Under the pieces are notes generated by a model, which saw only the letters and a program-made list of their open reading frames with translations, did no database searches and was not told the origin of the DNA. Position numbers and translations under genes: made by a program. A DNA stretch of 64,000 nt from Chryseobacterium cucumeris (GTDB taxonomy: Bacteria > Bacteroidota > Bacteroidia > Flavobacteriales > Weeksellaceae): positions 2,046,001 to 2,110,000 of the forward strand of contig NZ_CP068760.1 in assembly GCF_016775705.1 (NCBI RefSeq), read 5' to 3'. Shown one piece after another: positions 41,729-50,452 of this stretch (positions are counted from its first letter, which is position 1; every line of letters begins with the position of its first letter).

Positions 41729-42289
41729 ATGTCAGATAAAAAACCAGTAATAAGAACAGATGCACCTGCTCCCGAAGGCTATGAAGGAGAAGGGTTTTTC
41801 GCAACAAAACTGAGCAGTGTAATCGGGATGGCAAGAAAGTTTTCACTTTGGCCGTTACCCTTTGCAACCTCTTGTTGTGGTATCGAGTTTATGGCTACCC
41901 TGAACCCGACATATGATGCTTCAAGATTTGGTATGGAAAGAAACTCTTTCTCTCCAAGACAGGCAGATATGCTGATGGTTTGCGGAACTATATCAAAGAA
42001 ATTAGGACCTGTCCTGAAAGAAGTGTACACTCAGATGGCTGAGCCGAAATGGGTGGTAGCAGTTGGAGCTTGTGCTTCCAGCGGTGGTATTTTTGATACG
42101 TATTCTGTACTTCAGGGAATTGACAAGATTATTCCGGTAGACGTTTACGTTCCCGGATGTCCTCCAAGACCTGAACAGATCATTGAAGGTGTAATGCAGG
42201 TACAGGCTCTTGCAGAAAGCGAAAGCATCAGAAGAAGAGACATGCCTGAATATCAGAAATTATTAGATTCTTACAACATAAGCAACTAA
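41729..42289 (+). CDS. nuoB: NADH-quinone oxidoreductase subunit B
   Basis: I use the ATG at 41729 (186 residues, MSDKKPVIRT start); the frame opens 48 nt earlier through an AT-rich spacer. The N2 cluster ligands are the tandem Cys of TSCCGIEF, the Cys in MVCGTISK, the Cys in GACASSGG and the Cys in GCPPRPEQ. NuoB passes electrons to the quinone site. The gene is followed after 6 nt by nuoC. Confidence 0.95.
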   Translation: MSDKKPVIRTDAPAPEGYEGEGFFATKLSSVIGMARKFSLWPLPFATSCCGIEFMATLNPTYDASRFGMERNSFSPRQADMLMVCGTISKKLGPVLKEVYTQMAEPKWVVAVGACASSGGIFDTYSVLQGIDKIIPVDVYVPGCPPRPEQIIEGVMQVQALAESESIRRRDMPEYQKLLDSYNISN

Positions 42290-42295
42290 ACGGAA

Positions 42296-42790
42296 ATGAC
42301 AAACGAATTTGTATTAGAAGCAATCACAAGAGAATTTCCGGAATCTGTTATTTCAAGTTCAGAACCTTATGGAATGTTGACTATTGAAGTGAAGAAAGAA
42401 GATATTAAGAAAATCATTCACTATCTGAAAGATTCATCACTGGAATTTAATTTCCTTACGGATATCTGCGGTATTCACTATCCTGAATTCCCTGAAAAGG
42501 AAATTGGTGTTGTATATCATTTGCATAATATGATGGCCAATTTCAGATTACGTCTGAAAATCTTTATGTCCAGAGAAAATATTGAAGTAGACTCTCTTGT
42601 AGATCTGTATGTAGGAGCTAACTGGATGGAAAGAGAAACGTTTGATTTTTATGGGATTAAATTTAAAGGACACCCGGATCTGAGACCTATCCTGAATATG
42701 GAAGACCTGGGATACCACCCAATGTTGAAGGAATATCGCCTTGAAGACGGTACAAGAACCGACAAGAACGATAGTATGTTCGGAAGATAA
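42296..42790 (+). CDS. nuoC: NADH-quinone oxidoreductase subunit C
   Basis: The 164-residue subunit matches the 30-kDa family; the C-terminal signature ERETFDFYGIKFKGHPDLRP is intact. It is a separate gene from nuoD, unlike the fused NuoCD of E. coli. A 62-nt repeat-like spacer separates it from nuoD. Confidence 0.94.
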   Translation: MTNEFVLEAITREFPESVISSSEPYGMLTIEVKKEDIKKIIHYLKDSSLEFNFLTDICGIHYPEFPEKEIGVVYHLHNMMANFRLRLKIFMSRENIEVDSLVDLYVGANWMERETFDFYGIKFKGHPDLRPILNMEDLGYHPMLKEYRLEDGTRTDKNDSMFGR

Positions 42791-42852
42791 AAAAGCGAAT
42801 GGCCAATGGCAGCTAGCCAATAGCCAGAAGCAAATAGCTAAAAGCAATCATT
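42791..42852. repeat. GCCAATAGC-type degenerate repeat in nuoC-nuoD spacer
   Basis: The spacer is made of overlapping variants of GCCAATGGC, GCCAATAGCC and GCAAATAGC. A related block lies at 44757-44790 before nuoF, and a weaker AAGCATAAAGC-like one at 47076-47113. Confidence 0.65.
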
Positions 42853-44076
42853 ATGAAAGATAACTCATTATCTAATATACTAAACCAGTACGAAAGTAAG
42901 GAACAGATTGACGGACAATTATACACCCTGAATCTGGGACCTACCCACCCTGCTACTCACGGGATTTTCCAGAATATCTTAACGATGGACGGAGAAAGAA
43001 TCCTTCACGCAGAGCAAACCGTAGGATATATCCACAGAGCATTTGAGAAAATTTCTGAAAGAAGAAACTATTCTCAGATCACTACCCTTACGGACCGTAT
43101 GAATTACTGTTCTGCACCCATCAATAACTTAGGCTGGCACATGACAGTAGAAAAACTGATTGGCGTAGAAGTTCCAAAACGCGTAGACTATATGCGCGTT
43201 ATCCTGATGGAGCTTGCCAGAATCGGTGACCACCTGATCTGTAACGGGGTAACCGGAATGGACTCAGGAGCTATTACAGGTCTTACTTATATGTTCATCG
43301 AAAGAGAACGTATTTATGATATGTATGAGCAAATCTGCGGAGCCAGAATGACAACCAATATGGGAAGAATCGGAGGTTTTGAAAGAGATTTCACTCCTAA
43401 ATTCCATGAGCTGATCAAGGATTTCTTAAAAACTTTCCCACCAAGATTCAAAGAATTCTGTACTTTATTAGAAAGAAACAGAATTTTCATGGACAGAACC
43501 ATCGGTACAGGAGCTATTTCTGCCGAAAGAGCTTTAAGCTACGGTTTCACAGGTCCTAACTTACGTGCAGCAGGGGTAGATTACGATGTACGAGTTGCGC
43601 AGCCTTATTCTTCATATCAGGATTTCGACTTCATTATTCCGGTAGGAACTTCAGGAGATACTTACGACCGTTTCATGGTTCGTCAGCAGGAAGTCTGGGA
43701 ATCAATCAAAATTATCAAACAAGCATACGAAAATCTTCCGGAAGGACCATTCCATGCGGATGTCCCTGATTTCTATCTTCCTGAAAAGGCAGATGTATAC
43801 CAGAAAATGGAAGCATTGATCTACCATTTCAAAATCGTAATGGGAGAAACCGATGTACCGAAAGGAGAAGTTTACCATGCTGTAGAAGGTGGAAACGGAG
43901 AATTAGGTTTCTATCTTGTGAGTGACGGAGGAAGAAGCCCTTACAGACTTCACTTCAGAAGACCATGCTTCATCTACTATCAAGCATACCCTGAAATGAT
44001 TACAGGTTCTGTAATTTCAGATGCCATTGTAACGATGTGTAGTATGAATATTATTGCAGGAGAATTAGACGCATAA
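42853..44076 (+). CDS. nuoD: NADH-quinone oxidoreductase subunit D
   Basis: The 407-residue subunit belongs to the 49-kDa family that lines the quinone pocket with NuoB. Recognisable segments include LGPTHPATHGIFQ, ERILHAEQTVGYIHR, TDRMNYCSAP and the C-terminal RLHFRRPCF. Nothing is unusual in its length. It is followed by a 104-nt spacer with inverted CAGACATCAGA-type repeats before nuoE. Confidence 0.95.
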   Translation: MKDNSLSNILNQYESKEQIDGQLYTLNLGPTHPATHGIFQNILTMDGERILHAEQTVGYIHRAFEKISERRNYSQITTLTDRMNYCSAPINNLGWHMTVEKLIGVEVPKRVDYMRVILMELARIGDHLICNGVTGMDSGAITGLTYMFIERERIYDMYEQICGARMTTNMGRIGGFERDFTPKFHELIKDFLKTFPPRFKEFCTLLERNRIFMDRTIGTGAISAERALSYGFTGPNLRAAGVDYDVRVAQPYSSYQDFDFIIPVGTSGDTYDRFMVRQQEVWESIKIIKQAYENLPEGPFHADVPDFYLPEKADVYQKMEALIYHFKIVMGETDVPKGEVYHAVEGGNGELGFYLVSDGGRSPYRLHFRRPCFIYYQAYPEMITGSVISDAIVTMCSMNIIAGELDA

Positions 44077-44082
44077 AAAGAA

Positions 44083-44171
44083 GATGTCAGACATCAGATT
44101 TCAGATGTTAGACTCTTCGCTTTATATATAAATTTAAAATCTGATGTCTGAAATCTGGCATCTGAAATCTT
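44083..44171. repeat. CAGACATCAGATTT inverted repeats in the nuoD-nuoE spacer
   Basis: TCAGACATCAGATTT at 44087-44101 pairs with AAATCTGATGTCTGA at 44137-44151, with a 35-nt loop. Further degenerate copies follow to 44171. Similar units recur at 48120-48190 and 49347-49390. Confidence 0.7.
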
Positions 44172-44180
44172 AGATAAAAA

Positions 44181-44690
44181 ATGAGCGAAACAATAGCTTT
44201 TAAACCGGAAAGTTTAGCACAGGTACACAAAATTATCGCAAGATATCCTGAAGGAAGACAAAAATCTGCTCTTCTTCCTGTACTTCACTTGGCACAGAAA
44301 GAATTCGGAGGATGGTTAGATGTTCCTGTGATGGATTATGTTGCCGGACTATTAAGTATCCAACCGATCGAAGTATATGAAGTGGCTACTTTCTATACGA
44401 TGTTCAATATGAAGCCGGTAGGTAAATATGTACTGGAAGTTTGCAGAACAGGACCTTGTATGGTTTGTGGAAGCGAAAAAATTCTGGATCATATCAGAAC
44501 CAAACTGAACATTAAGGATGGAGAAACTACTGAAGATGGTATGTTTACTTTAAAACCAGCTGAATGTCTTGGAGCATGCGGATACGCACCCATGATGCAG
44601 CTAGGGAAATTCTTTCATGAAAATTTAACGATAGAAAAAGTAGATGAAATCCTTGATCTTTGCAGACAGGGACAAGTTGCTTTAGACTAA
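44181..44690 (+). CDS. nuoE: NADH-quinone oxidoreductase subunit E
   Basis: The 169-residue thioredoxin-like protein holds the N1a 2Fe-2S cluster. The four Cys are in VCRTGPCMVCGSE and AECLGACGYAPM. It partners NuoF in the NADH-input module. Confidence 0.94.
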   Translation: MSETIAFKPESLAQVHKIIARYPEGRQKSALLPVLHLAQKEFGGWLDVPVMDYVAGLLSIQPIEVYEVATFYTMFNMKPVGKYVLEVCRTGPCMVCGSEKILDHIRTKLNIKDGETTEDGMFTLKPAECLGACGYAPMMQLGKFFHENLTIEKVDEILDLCRQGQVALD

Positions 44691-44756
44691 TAGAAATTTT
44701 AAATTCTACATTTTAGATTTTAAATTATTCAGTTATTTTCTTTAATAATTATAAAA

Positions 44757-44791
44757 AGCTAGAAGCCAATGGCCAATAGCGAAAAGCATAA
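44757..44791. repeat. GCCAATAGC-type repeat before nuoF
   Basis: AGCTAGAAGCCAATGGCCAATAGC resembles the nuoC-nuoD spacer units (core GCCAATGGC and CCAATAGC). It is part of a 107-nt spacer whose first half is an AT-rich inverted sequence (TTTTAAATTCTACATTTTAG). Confidence 0.6.
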
Positions 44792-44797
44792 TAAACA

Positions 44798-46156
44798 ATG
44801 AGTAAAAAACTTTTACTTAAAGACGCACATATAGAAGGTATCCGCTACTTTGAGACTTACCGTAAACAGGGAGGTTATACAGCAGCTGAAAAAGCCTTGA
44901 AGATGACTCCGGACGAAATTCTTGAAGAAGTAAAAGCTTCAGGACTGAGAGGTCGTGGTGGAGCTGGATTCCCAACAGGAATGAAATGGAGCTTTCTGGC
45001 CAAACCTGAAGGTGTTCCAAGACACCTTGTTGTGAATGCGGATGAATCTGAACCTGGAACATTCAAGGACAGATATCTGATGGAGTTCCTTCCTCATTTA
45101 TTGATTGAGGGAATGCTAATTTCTTCTTACTGTTTAGGATCCAATACTTCTTATATCTACATCCGTGGAGAATATTCGTGGATTCCGGATATCCTTGAAG
45201 AAGCTATTGAAGAAGCTAAAGCAGCAGGATTTTTAGGTAAAAATATTTTAGGAACCGGTTTCGATCTTGAAATCTATGTACAGAGAGGTGGTGGAGCATA
45301 CATCTGCGGTGAAGAAACGGCATTGCTTGAGTCCCTTGAAGGAAAAAGAGGTAACCCGAGATTAAAACCACCATTCCCGGCTGTAAAAGGTCTTTGGGAA
45401 AGACCAACAGTGGTAAACAACGTTGAATCCATTGCGGCAGTAGTTCCGATCATTGATATTACAGGTGCTGAGTATGCTAAAATCGGAGTGGGAAGATCTA
45501 CAGGTACGAAATTGATTTCTGCTTGTGGGAACATCAACAAACCGGGTGTATACGAAATCGATATGACGATCACTGTAGAGGAATTCATTTATTCTGATGA
45601 ATATTGCGGTGGTATTAAGGATGGTAAAAAATTAAAGGCTTGTATTCCTGGAGGAAGTTCTGTTCCGATTGTTCCAGCAAATCTATTGCTAAGAACCGTG
45701 AACGGAGAGCCAAGATATATGAATTATGAATCATTGGCAGATGGTGGTTTTGCTACCGGAACCATGATGGGTTCAGGAGGTTTCATCGTTTTGGATGAAG
45801 ACCAGTGTATTGTAGAACACACCATGACATTGGCGAGATTCTACAATCACGAAAGCTGCGGACAATGTACACCTTGCCGTGAAGGAACGGGATGGATGTA
45901 CAAGATTTTAAAGAAAATCGAGAAAGGAGAAGGAAAAATGGAAGATATCGATCTGCTTTGGGATATCCAGAGAAAAATCGAAGGAAATACGATTTGTCCG
46001 TTGGGTGATGCAGCAGCTTGGCCGGTTGCAGCAGCGATCCGTCACTTCAGAGATGAATTTGAGTGGCACGTAAAAAACCCAGAGTTGTCTCAGACACAAA
46101 ATTATGGATTGGCACATTATGCTGACCCTATCCCGGCTGTTGAAAAGAACGCATAA
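44798..46156 (+). CDS. nuoF: NADH-quinone oxidoreductase subunit F
   Basis: The 452-residue subunit binds NADH, FMN and the N3 cluster. It shows GLRGRGGAGFPTGMKWSF (NADH/FMN), YICGEETALLESLEG and the cluster motif ESCGQCTPCREGTGW. It is followed after 7 nt by an outer-membrane-type gene and not directly by nuoG. Confidence 0.96.
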   Translation: MSKKLLLKDAHIEGIRYFETYRKQGGYTAAEKALKMTPDEILEEVKASGLRGRGGAGFPTGMKWSFLAKPEGVPRHLVVNADESEPGTFKDRYLMEFLPHLLIEGMLISSYCLGSNTSYIYIRGEYSWIPDILEEAIEEAKAAGFLGKNILGTGFDLEIYVQRGGGAYICGEETALLESLEGKRGNPRLKPPFPAVKGLWERPTVVNNVESIAAVVPIIDITGAEYAKIGVGRSTGTKLISACGNINKPGVYEIDMTITVEEFIYSDEYCGGIKDGKKLKACIPGGSSVPIVPANLLLRTVNGEPRYMNYESLADGGFATGTMMGSGGFIVLDEDQCIVEHTMTLARFYNHESCGQCTPCREGTGWMYKILKKIEKGEGKMEDIDLLWDIQRKIEGNTICPLGDAAAWPVAAAIRHFRDEFEWHVKNPELSQTQNYGLAHYADPIPAVEKNA

Positions 46157-46163
46157 GTAAAAG

Positions 46164-47075
46164 ATGAAAAAATTATTGGTGGTCGGCTTAATGATGTCGA
46201 ATTTTGTATTTGCACAGAATAAAAAAACTGATACTGCAAATTATAACAGATCCATTGAAGAGGATTTATCATATTTAGTAAGTGAGAAAGAGCAGATTAA
46301 AGCTGAGAGAAAAGAAAAGCCTTTACCATTAAGCAAAAAAGGTCAGGTTTTCGTATTTTACGGTTGGAACAGAGCCGCTTACAGCAATTCTGACATCCAC
46401 TTTACTGGAAACGGATACGATTTTCAGCTGAATAATGTAAAGGCACAGGACAGACCTACAAAATTTGGAATTGTCTATTTTGATCCGAGCTGGTTTACTG
46501 TAACACAGTATAACTTCAGAATAGGATATTTTATTAAAGACAATTTAGCATTGGTACTTGGGATAGACCACATGAAATATGTAATGGATCAGAACCAGAC
46601 TGTAGGTTTCAAAGGTCATATTTCAGATCCTGAGTATGCAGCAATGGTTCAGAACGGGCAGGTTAATCTTGCAGATGAGAAGTTCCTTACTTTCGAACAT
46701 ACAGACGGGCTTAATTATGAAAACTTAGGTCTAGAGAAATACAAAAATCTTGTTCATAAGAAAAATATAGATTTAGTATGGTCTTATGGAGCCGGAATCG
46801 GATTTATGTTTCCGAAAAGTAATGTAAAACTTTTTGGTAACGAAAGAAGTGACCGTTTCCACGTTGCAGGTATGGGAACCGATATCAGATCCAGTCTTAA
46901 CCTTGTATTCTGGAAAAACTGGATGCTGAGATTAGAAGGAAAAGCCGGTTATATCAATATGTGGGATATTAAAACTACATTAAATAACAAACCGGACAAA
47001 GCACGTCAGGATTTTGTTTTCGGACAGGTTCTTGGAGGAATTGGATATACATTTAATACAAAGAAATATAAATAA
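46164..47075 (+). CDS. outer-membrane beta-barrel-type protein inserted in the nuo operon
   Basis: The 303-residue protein has a signal peptide (KLLVVGLMMSNFVFAQ), a short charged region, then beta-rich repeats with aromatic ends (GQVFVFYGWNRAAYSNSD, TQYNFRIGYFIKDNLALVLG, IDLVWSYGAGIGFMFPKSN), consistent with an 8-12-strand barrel. It lies 7 nt after nuoF and 41 nt before nuoG in the same direction, so it should be co-transcribed, yet it has no known role in complex I. Function unknown. Confidence 0.85.
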   Translation: MKKLLVVGLMMSNFVFAQNKKTDTANYNRSIEEDLSYLVSEKEQIKAERKEKPLPLSKKGQVFVFYGWNRAAYSNSDIHFTGNGYDFQLNNVKAQDRPTKFGIVYFDPSWFTVTQYNFRIGYFIKDNLALVLGIDHMKYVMDQNQTVGFKGHISDPEYAAMVQNGQVNLADEKFLTFEHTDGLNYENLGLEKYKNLVHKKNIDLVWSYGAGIGFMFPKSNVKLFGNERSDRFHVAGMGTDIRSSLNLVFWKNWMLRLEGKAGYINMWDIKTTLNNKPDKARQDFVFGQVLGGIGYTFNTKKYK

Positions 47076-47116
47076 CAAAGCCTATTGCTTAACGCATAAA
47101 GCTTAAAGCATATCAT

Positions 47117-48115
47117 ATGAGCGAAGAAGTTAAAAAATTCAAAATAACTATAGACGGACAGACTACCGAAGTTTTGCCTGGTACTTCTATTCTGGAAGCT
47201 GCAAGACAAATTGGTGGTAAATCTGTGCCTCCTGCAATGTGCTACTACAGCAAGTTGGAAACCAGTGGAGGGAGATGTAGAACTTGTCTGGTAGAAGTTT
47301 CTAAAGGATCTGAAGCAGATCCTCGTCCTATGCCAAAATTAGTAGCAAGCTGCAGAACTAATGTAATGGACGGTATGGAAGTAAAAAATCTTACTTCTGA
47401 GAAAGCTCAGGAAGGAAGAAAAGCCGTTACCGAATTCCTATTGGTAAACCACCCGCTTGACTGCCCTATCTGTGACCAGGCAGGAGAATGTCATCTTCAG
47501 GACTTAGGATATGAGCATGGTGTTGAAAATACAAGAACAGAATTCGAAAGAAATACTTACGAAGCTGATGATCTTGGACCGAACATCAAATTAAATATGA
47601 ACCGTTGTATTCTTTGCGCAAGATGTGTACTGACAGCCAACCAGCTTACAGAAACAAGAGAACACGGTATCCTTTTCAGAGGAGATCACGCTGAAATTTC
47701 AACGTATTTAAATAAAGCTTTAGACAATGACTTCATCGGAAACGTTATCGATGTTTGTCCTGTAGGAGCATTAACAGACAGAACAGCCCGTTTTGCCAGC
47801 AGAGTTTGGTTTACAAAACCAATGAACGCTTCTTGTAAATGTGATAAGTGTTCAGGAAAAGCTGTAGTATGGATGAAAGGTGACGAAATTGTAAGAGTTA
47901 CTGCCAGAAAAGACCAGTGGGGAGAAGTGGAAGAATTCATCTGCGATACATGCCGTTTCGAAAGAAAATCTTTATCAGACTGGAATATCGAAGGTCCTAG
48001 ACATATCGACAGACATTCTGTAATTTCATTGAACCACTACGAAAAGCCAAAAGACGAACTAAGAGTTTTAGACAATCCGATGGCTAAAGAAATCAGTGAA
48101 AAAGACGAAAAATAA
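47117..48115 (+). CDS. nuoG: NADH-quinone oxidoreductase subunit G, short form
   Basis: At 332 residues this is much shorter than E. coli NuoG (about 900). It keeps the 2Fe-2S motif near the N-terminus (SVPPAMCYYSKLETSGGRCR with TCLVEVS), the His-Cys3 and 4Fe-4S cluster ligands (HPLDCPICDQAGECHLQ, MNRCILCARC, DVCPVGAL) and a Cys set CKCDKC...CDTC that resembles the N7-type cluster. The molybdopterin-type domain is absent. Short NuoG is common in flavobacteria, so this is probably not truncation. Confidence 0.93.
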   Translation: MSEEVKKFKITIDGQTTEVLPGTSILEAARQIGGKSVPPAMCYYSKLETSGGRCRTCLVEVSKGSEADPRPMPKLVASCRTNVMDGMEVKNLTSEKAQEGRKAVTEFLLVNHPLDCPICDQAGECHLQDLGYEHGVENTRTEFERNTYEADDLGPNIKLNMNRCILCARCVLTANQLTETREHGILFRGDHAEISTYLNKALDNDFIGNVIDVCPVGALTDRTARFASRVWFTKPMNASCKCDKCSGKAVVWMKGDEIVRVTARKDQWGEVEEFICDTCRFERKSLSDWNIEGPRHIDRHSVISLNHYEKPKDELRVLDNPMAKEISEKDEK

Positions 48116-48119
48116 TTAA

Positions 48120-48192
48120 TAAGACATCAGATTTCAGATACCAGACTTCAGACAGCAAATTAAATCTGACATCTAGCATCTGACATCTTAAT
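48120..48192. repeat. CAGATTTCAGA-type repeat in the nuoG-nuoH spacer
   Basis: Units such as GACATCAGATTTCAGATACCAGA and the inverse AAATCTGACATCTAGCATCTGACATCT fill most of this spacer. They match the blocks after nuoD and before nuoI. Confidence 0.65.
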
Positions 48193-48204
48193 ATCTAAAT
48201 AAAA

Positions 48205-49269
48205 ATGGATTTACTTACATTTAAACTTATACTTGTACTAGCACTTTTTCTGCTGTCACTTACGATTGCAGCCTACTCTACCTGGGCAGAAAGAAAAGTT
48301 GCCTCTATTATGCAGGATAGAATTGGTCCCAACAGAGCCGGACCTTTCGGATTGCTGCAGCCTCTTGCTGACGGTGGAAAGTTTTTCTTCAAAGAAGACT
48401 TTACACCTGCCAATGCAGAAAAATTCCTTTTCGTATTAGGACCAGCGCTGGTAATGTTTATTTCATTGATTACAGGAGCTGTTATTCCTTGGGGTAAAAG
48501 TTTAAATATTGCAGGTACTTCTTTTGATCTTCAGGTAGCAAACATCGATGTTGGTGTACTTTTCATCATCGGTATGGCTTCCATCGGGGTTTACGGAATT
48601 ATGATCGGAGGTTGGGCTTCGAACAACAAATATTCATTACTAGGTGCTATCCGTGCTTCTTCTCAGATGATTTCTTATGAATTGGCGATGGGATTAGCAC
48701 TTCTTTCTATCATTATGATGTCTGGAAGTTTGGATTTAAAAGAAATCACTGAAAGTCAGACTACAGGAAAATTATGGGGAGTTATTCCATGGGTTTCAGG
48801 ATTGAACTGGAACATTTTCTACCAGCCGATTGCATTCCTTGTTTTCTTTGTAGCTGCTTTGGCAGAAACCAACAGACACCCGTTCGATTTACCTGAGTGT
48901 GAATCTGAATTGGTAACAGGATACTCTACAGAGTACTCTTCCATGAAGTTAGGTTTATATATGTTCGGAGAATATGTGAACATGTTTATTTCCAATGCGT
49001 TCATGGTAGTTCTTTTCTTCGGAGGATATAACTATCCTGGTATTGAATGGGTAACTCAGAACTGGGGTGAAAATGCTGCAGGAATCTTAAGTATCGTAGC
49101 ATTCCTTACGAAAACAGTAATCGGAATTCTGATCTTCATGTGGATCAGATGGACACTTCCAAGATTCAGATATGACCAGCTAATGCACTTAGGATGGAAA
49201 ACACTAATCCCTATGGCATTGGTAAACCTATTAATTACAGGAGCTGTAATTTTAGCGTTTGGAAATTAA
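48205..49269 (+). CDS. nuoH: NADH-quinone oxidoreductase subunit H
   Basis: The 354-residue membrane subunit (ND1) connects the quinone site to the membrane arm. Signatures are AERKVASIMQDRIGPNRAGP and PFDLPECESELVTGYSTEYS, with eight membrane segments. It is flanked by repeat-rich spacers on both sides. Confidence 0.95.
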   Translation: MDLLTFKLILVLALFLLSLTIAAYSTWAERKVASIMQDRIGPNRAGPFGLLQPLADGGKFFFKEDFTPANAEKFLFVLGPALVMFISLITGAVIPWGKSLNIAGTSFDLQVANIDVGVLFIIGMASIGVYGIMIGGWASNNKYSLLGAIRASSQMISYELAMGLALLSIIMMSGSLDLKEITESQTTGKLWGVIPWVSGLNWNIFYQPIAFLVFFVAALAETNRHPFDLPECESELVTGYSTEYSSMKLGLYMFGEYVNMFISNAFMVVLFFGGYNYPGIEWVTQNWGENAAGILSIVAFLTKTVIGILIFMWIRWTLPRFRYDQLMHLGWKTLIPMALVNLLITGAVILAFGN

Positions 49270-49276
49270 ATTATCT

Positions 49277-49309
49277 AAACCTAACAGGTTTTTGAAACCT
49301 GTTAGGTTT
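49277..49309. repeat. perfect 15-nt-arm palindrome, AAACCT-type dispersed repeat (second copy)
   Basis: AAACCTAACAGGTTT and AAACCTGTTAGGTTT flank TTG. It has exactly the architecture of 5568-5600, with a different central triplet (AAC/GTT instead of TAT/ATA) that changes in both arms to keep pairing. It lies just after the nuoH stop. Confidence 0.85.
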
Positions 49310-49346
49310 GTGTGAATATTGAATATTAAAAATTAAGATAACAGAC

Positions 49347-49391
49347 AAGATTAGTCTAAAATCTGGTGTCTAACATCTAATATCTATAATT
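49347..49391. repeat. CAGATTT-type repeat before nuoI
   Basis: Degenerate TCTAAAATCTGGTGTCTAACATCTAATATCT units related to those after nuoD and nuoG. Confidence 0.55.
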
Positions 49392-49393
49392 AA

Positions 49394-49951
49394 ATGAAAC
49401 TTACAAACAGATCAAAAGTTGTTTCCAATAAAGAAATGACCCTTGCTGAAAAAATCTACCTTCCTGCGATCTTTACAGGAATGGGGATTACATTTAAGCA
49501 TGCTGTAAGAACCGTGATAAAGGGTGCTCCCGCAGTATATTCGTATCCGGAAGTACAGAAGCCAAGAACCACCATCTGGAGAGGCCAGCACGTTTTGAAA
49601 AGAGACGAAGAAGGCAGAGAAAGATGTACAGCTTGCGGACTTTGTGCGGTAGCTTGTCCTGCAGAAGCCATTACAATGACTGCTGCTGAAAGAACTAAAG
49701 AGGAAAAACATCTTTACAGAGAAGAGAAATACGCTTCAGTATATGAAATCAATATGCTAAGATGTATTTTCTGCGGTATGTGTGAAGAAGCTTGTCCTAA
49801 ATCTGCCATCTATCTTACCGACAGGTTGGTAGACGTAGAAACCAACAGAGGTTCTTTCATTTACGGAAAAGATAAATTAGTTGAAAAAATAAATGAAAGG
49901 ATTGATATCACCACAAGACAATCCGAGAAACAAAAAAATGCGGTAAAATAA
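49394..49951 (+). CDS. nuoI: NADH-quinone oxidoreductase subunit I
   Basis: The 185-residue ferredoxin-like subunit carries two 4Fe-4S clusters (N6a, N6b) with CTACGLCAVACPAEAI and CIFCGMCEEACPKSAI. Its stop codon overlaps the nuoJ start by 1 nt (TAATG), implying coupled translation. Confidence 0.95.
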   Translation: MKLTNRSKVVSNKEMTLAEKIYLPAIFTGMGITFKHAVRTVIKGAPAVYSYPEVQKPRTTIWRGQHVLKRDEEGRERCTACGLCAVACPAEAITMTAAERTKEEKHLYREEKYASVYEINMLRCIFCGMCEEACPKSAIYLTDRLVDVETNRGSFIYGKDKLVEKINERIDITTRQSEKQKNAVK

Positions 49952-50448
49952 TGGATCAGTTTTTATTTTTCTTGGTGGCGTTTTTAGCTGTGGCAAGTGC
50001 AGTTTATTTTGTATTTGCAAGAAATCCTCTATATGCTATTTTGTCATTAATTGTTACGATGTTTTCAATTGCCGGAATGTACATTCTTCTCAATGCACAG
50101 TTCCTGGCAATCATCCAGATTATTGTTTACGCAGGTGCCATCATGGTACTTTTCCTTTACATCTTAATGATGCTTAACCTTAATAAACAAGACGAAAGTA
50201 AGAAGAACAATACTTTAAAATTTGTTGGAGTTTTTACTGCATGTCTTTTATTAATTGGAGTTTTAGGGGTATTCAGAGGAATTCAGGACCACCACATTGT
50301 TGTTGAAAATGTAGACAGAGGGGTAGGTCTTACGAAAAATCTGGGTAGACTTTTGTTTAATGAATATGTTTTACCGTTTGAGCTTGCTTCCATCCTAATT
50401 CTGGCAGGTATTGTAGGCGCGGTATTAATCGGTAAAAAAGATTTATAA
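49951..50448 (+). CDS. nuoJ: NADH-quinone oxidoreductase subunit J
   Basis: The 165-residue ND6-like membrane protein has five hydrophobic segments, including AIIQIIVYAGAIMVLFLYILMM, the region containing the pi-bulge helix. It overlaps nuoI and precedes nuoK by 4 nt. Confidence 0.92.
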   Translation: MDQFLFFLVAFLAVASAVYFVFARNPLYAILSLIVTMFSIAGMYILLNAQFLAIIQIIVYAGAIMVLFLYILMMLNLNKQDESKKNNTLKFVGVFTACLLLIGVLGVFRGIQDHHIVVENVDRGVGLTKNLGRLLFNEYVLPFELASILILAGIVGAVLIGKKDL

Positions 50449-50452
50449 AATT

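Noticed and set aside
42791..49391. Short repeated units in nuo spacers as a CRISPR array
   Set aside because: Units are degenerate, overlapping and not separated by uniform spacers, and no cas gene is present.
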